A DNA stretch of 64,000 bases from Bacillus swezeyi (lineage in GTDB: Bacteria; Bacillota; Bacilli; Bacillales; Bacillaceae). The position numbers and the translations under genes are program-made. The DNA is taken from NCBI RefSeq assembly GCF_001969815.1, contig NZ_MRBK01000011.1, positions 62,001 to 126,000 of the forward strand, read 5' to 3'. Under the pieces are notes generated by a model. It was not told the origin of the DNA and ran no database searches. It saw only the letters and a program-made list of their open reading frames with translations. Shown one piece after another: positions 63,985 through 64,000 of the stretch. Position 1 is the first letter of the stretch, and each line of letters begins with the position of its first letter.

Positions 63985-64000
63985 CTATAAAAATACCAGC

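Overview
The window is chromosomal DNA from a Bacillus of the B. subtilis/B. licheniformis group, most likely B. licheniformis or a close relative. Three things support this: near-complete synteny with the ycsG-to-ydcI stretch of B. subtilis, a B. licheniformis-type AA10 lytic chitin monooxygenase and YjiC-type glycosyltransferase, and Bacillus-style ribosome binding sites with many TTG/GTG starts. No rRNA, tRNA, CRISPR array or complete insertion sequence was found. Species names and gene symbols rest on recalled protein families; no database search was possible.

Layout. 0-4.8 kb: end of an Nramp-type transporter, ycsI, the 5-oxoprolinase genes pxpB/pxpC with regulator kipR, and lipC. 4.8-10.5 kb: the mannitol regulon mtlA-mtlF-mtlD plus mtlR, with a MtlR operator and a cre site. 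10.5-18.8 kb: general-stress genes (ydaD, a decayed ydaE, ydaG), amj preceded by a long leader RNA, an LCP protein, lrpC and topB. 18.8-24.8 kb: an accessory island inserted in an already broken solA-like oxidase gene and bounded by 58-bp direct repeats. 24.9-31.8 kb: ydaP, an LPMO, mntH, ydaS and an aspartase. 32-44 kb: a glycosyltransferase, ydaT, ydbA, an NhaC antiporter, a fused ydbB-ydbC, gsiB, ydbI, a symporter behind a c-di-AMP riboswitch, the ydbJKLM genes and the Fur-controlled fbpA/fbpB. 44.7-56 kb: ydbP, ddl, murF, an esterase, cshA, ydbS, ydbT, ydcA, ydcC and alr. 56-64 kb: the ndoAI-ndoA toxin-antitoxin pair, the complete sigma-B operon rsbR-S-T-U-V-W-sigB-rsbX, and ydcI.

Most notable content. 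The island carries three overlapping minus-strand genes that look like papB-papA-papC: a chorismate-mutase-like protein, a fused PabA-PabB protein with the PIKGT lysine of aminodeoxychorismate synthases, and a prephenate-dehydrogenase-like protein. Together they should make 4-aminophenylpyruvate, the precursor of 4-amino-phenylalanine, a route best known from antibiotic producers. The flanks hold fragments that look like a PLP-dependent alpha-oxoamine-synthase-like enzyme and an adenylate-forming enzyme, as if a larger pathway has decayed to its precursor-supply core.

Regulatory logic. Sigma-B-type promoters (GTTTAA-like, 14-15 bp, GGGTAT-like) precede ydaD, ydaP, ydaS, ydaT, gsiB and rsbV, so the sigma-B operon and several probable targets lie in one window. 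Further RNA or operator control is visible as a c-di-AMP riboswitch with terminator at 38.9 kb, leader RNAs with terminators before amj and cshA, a MntR box before mntH and a perfect 7-1-7 Fur box before fbpA.
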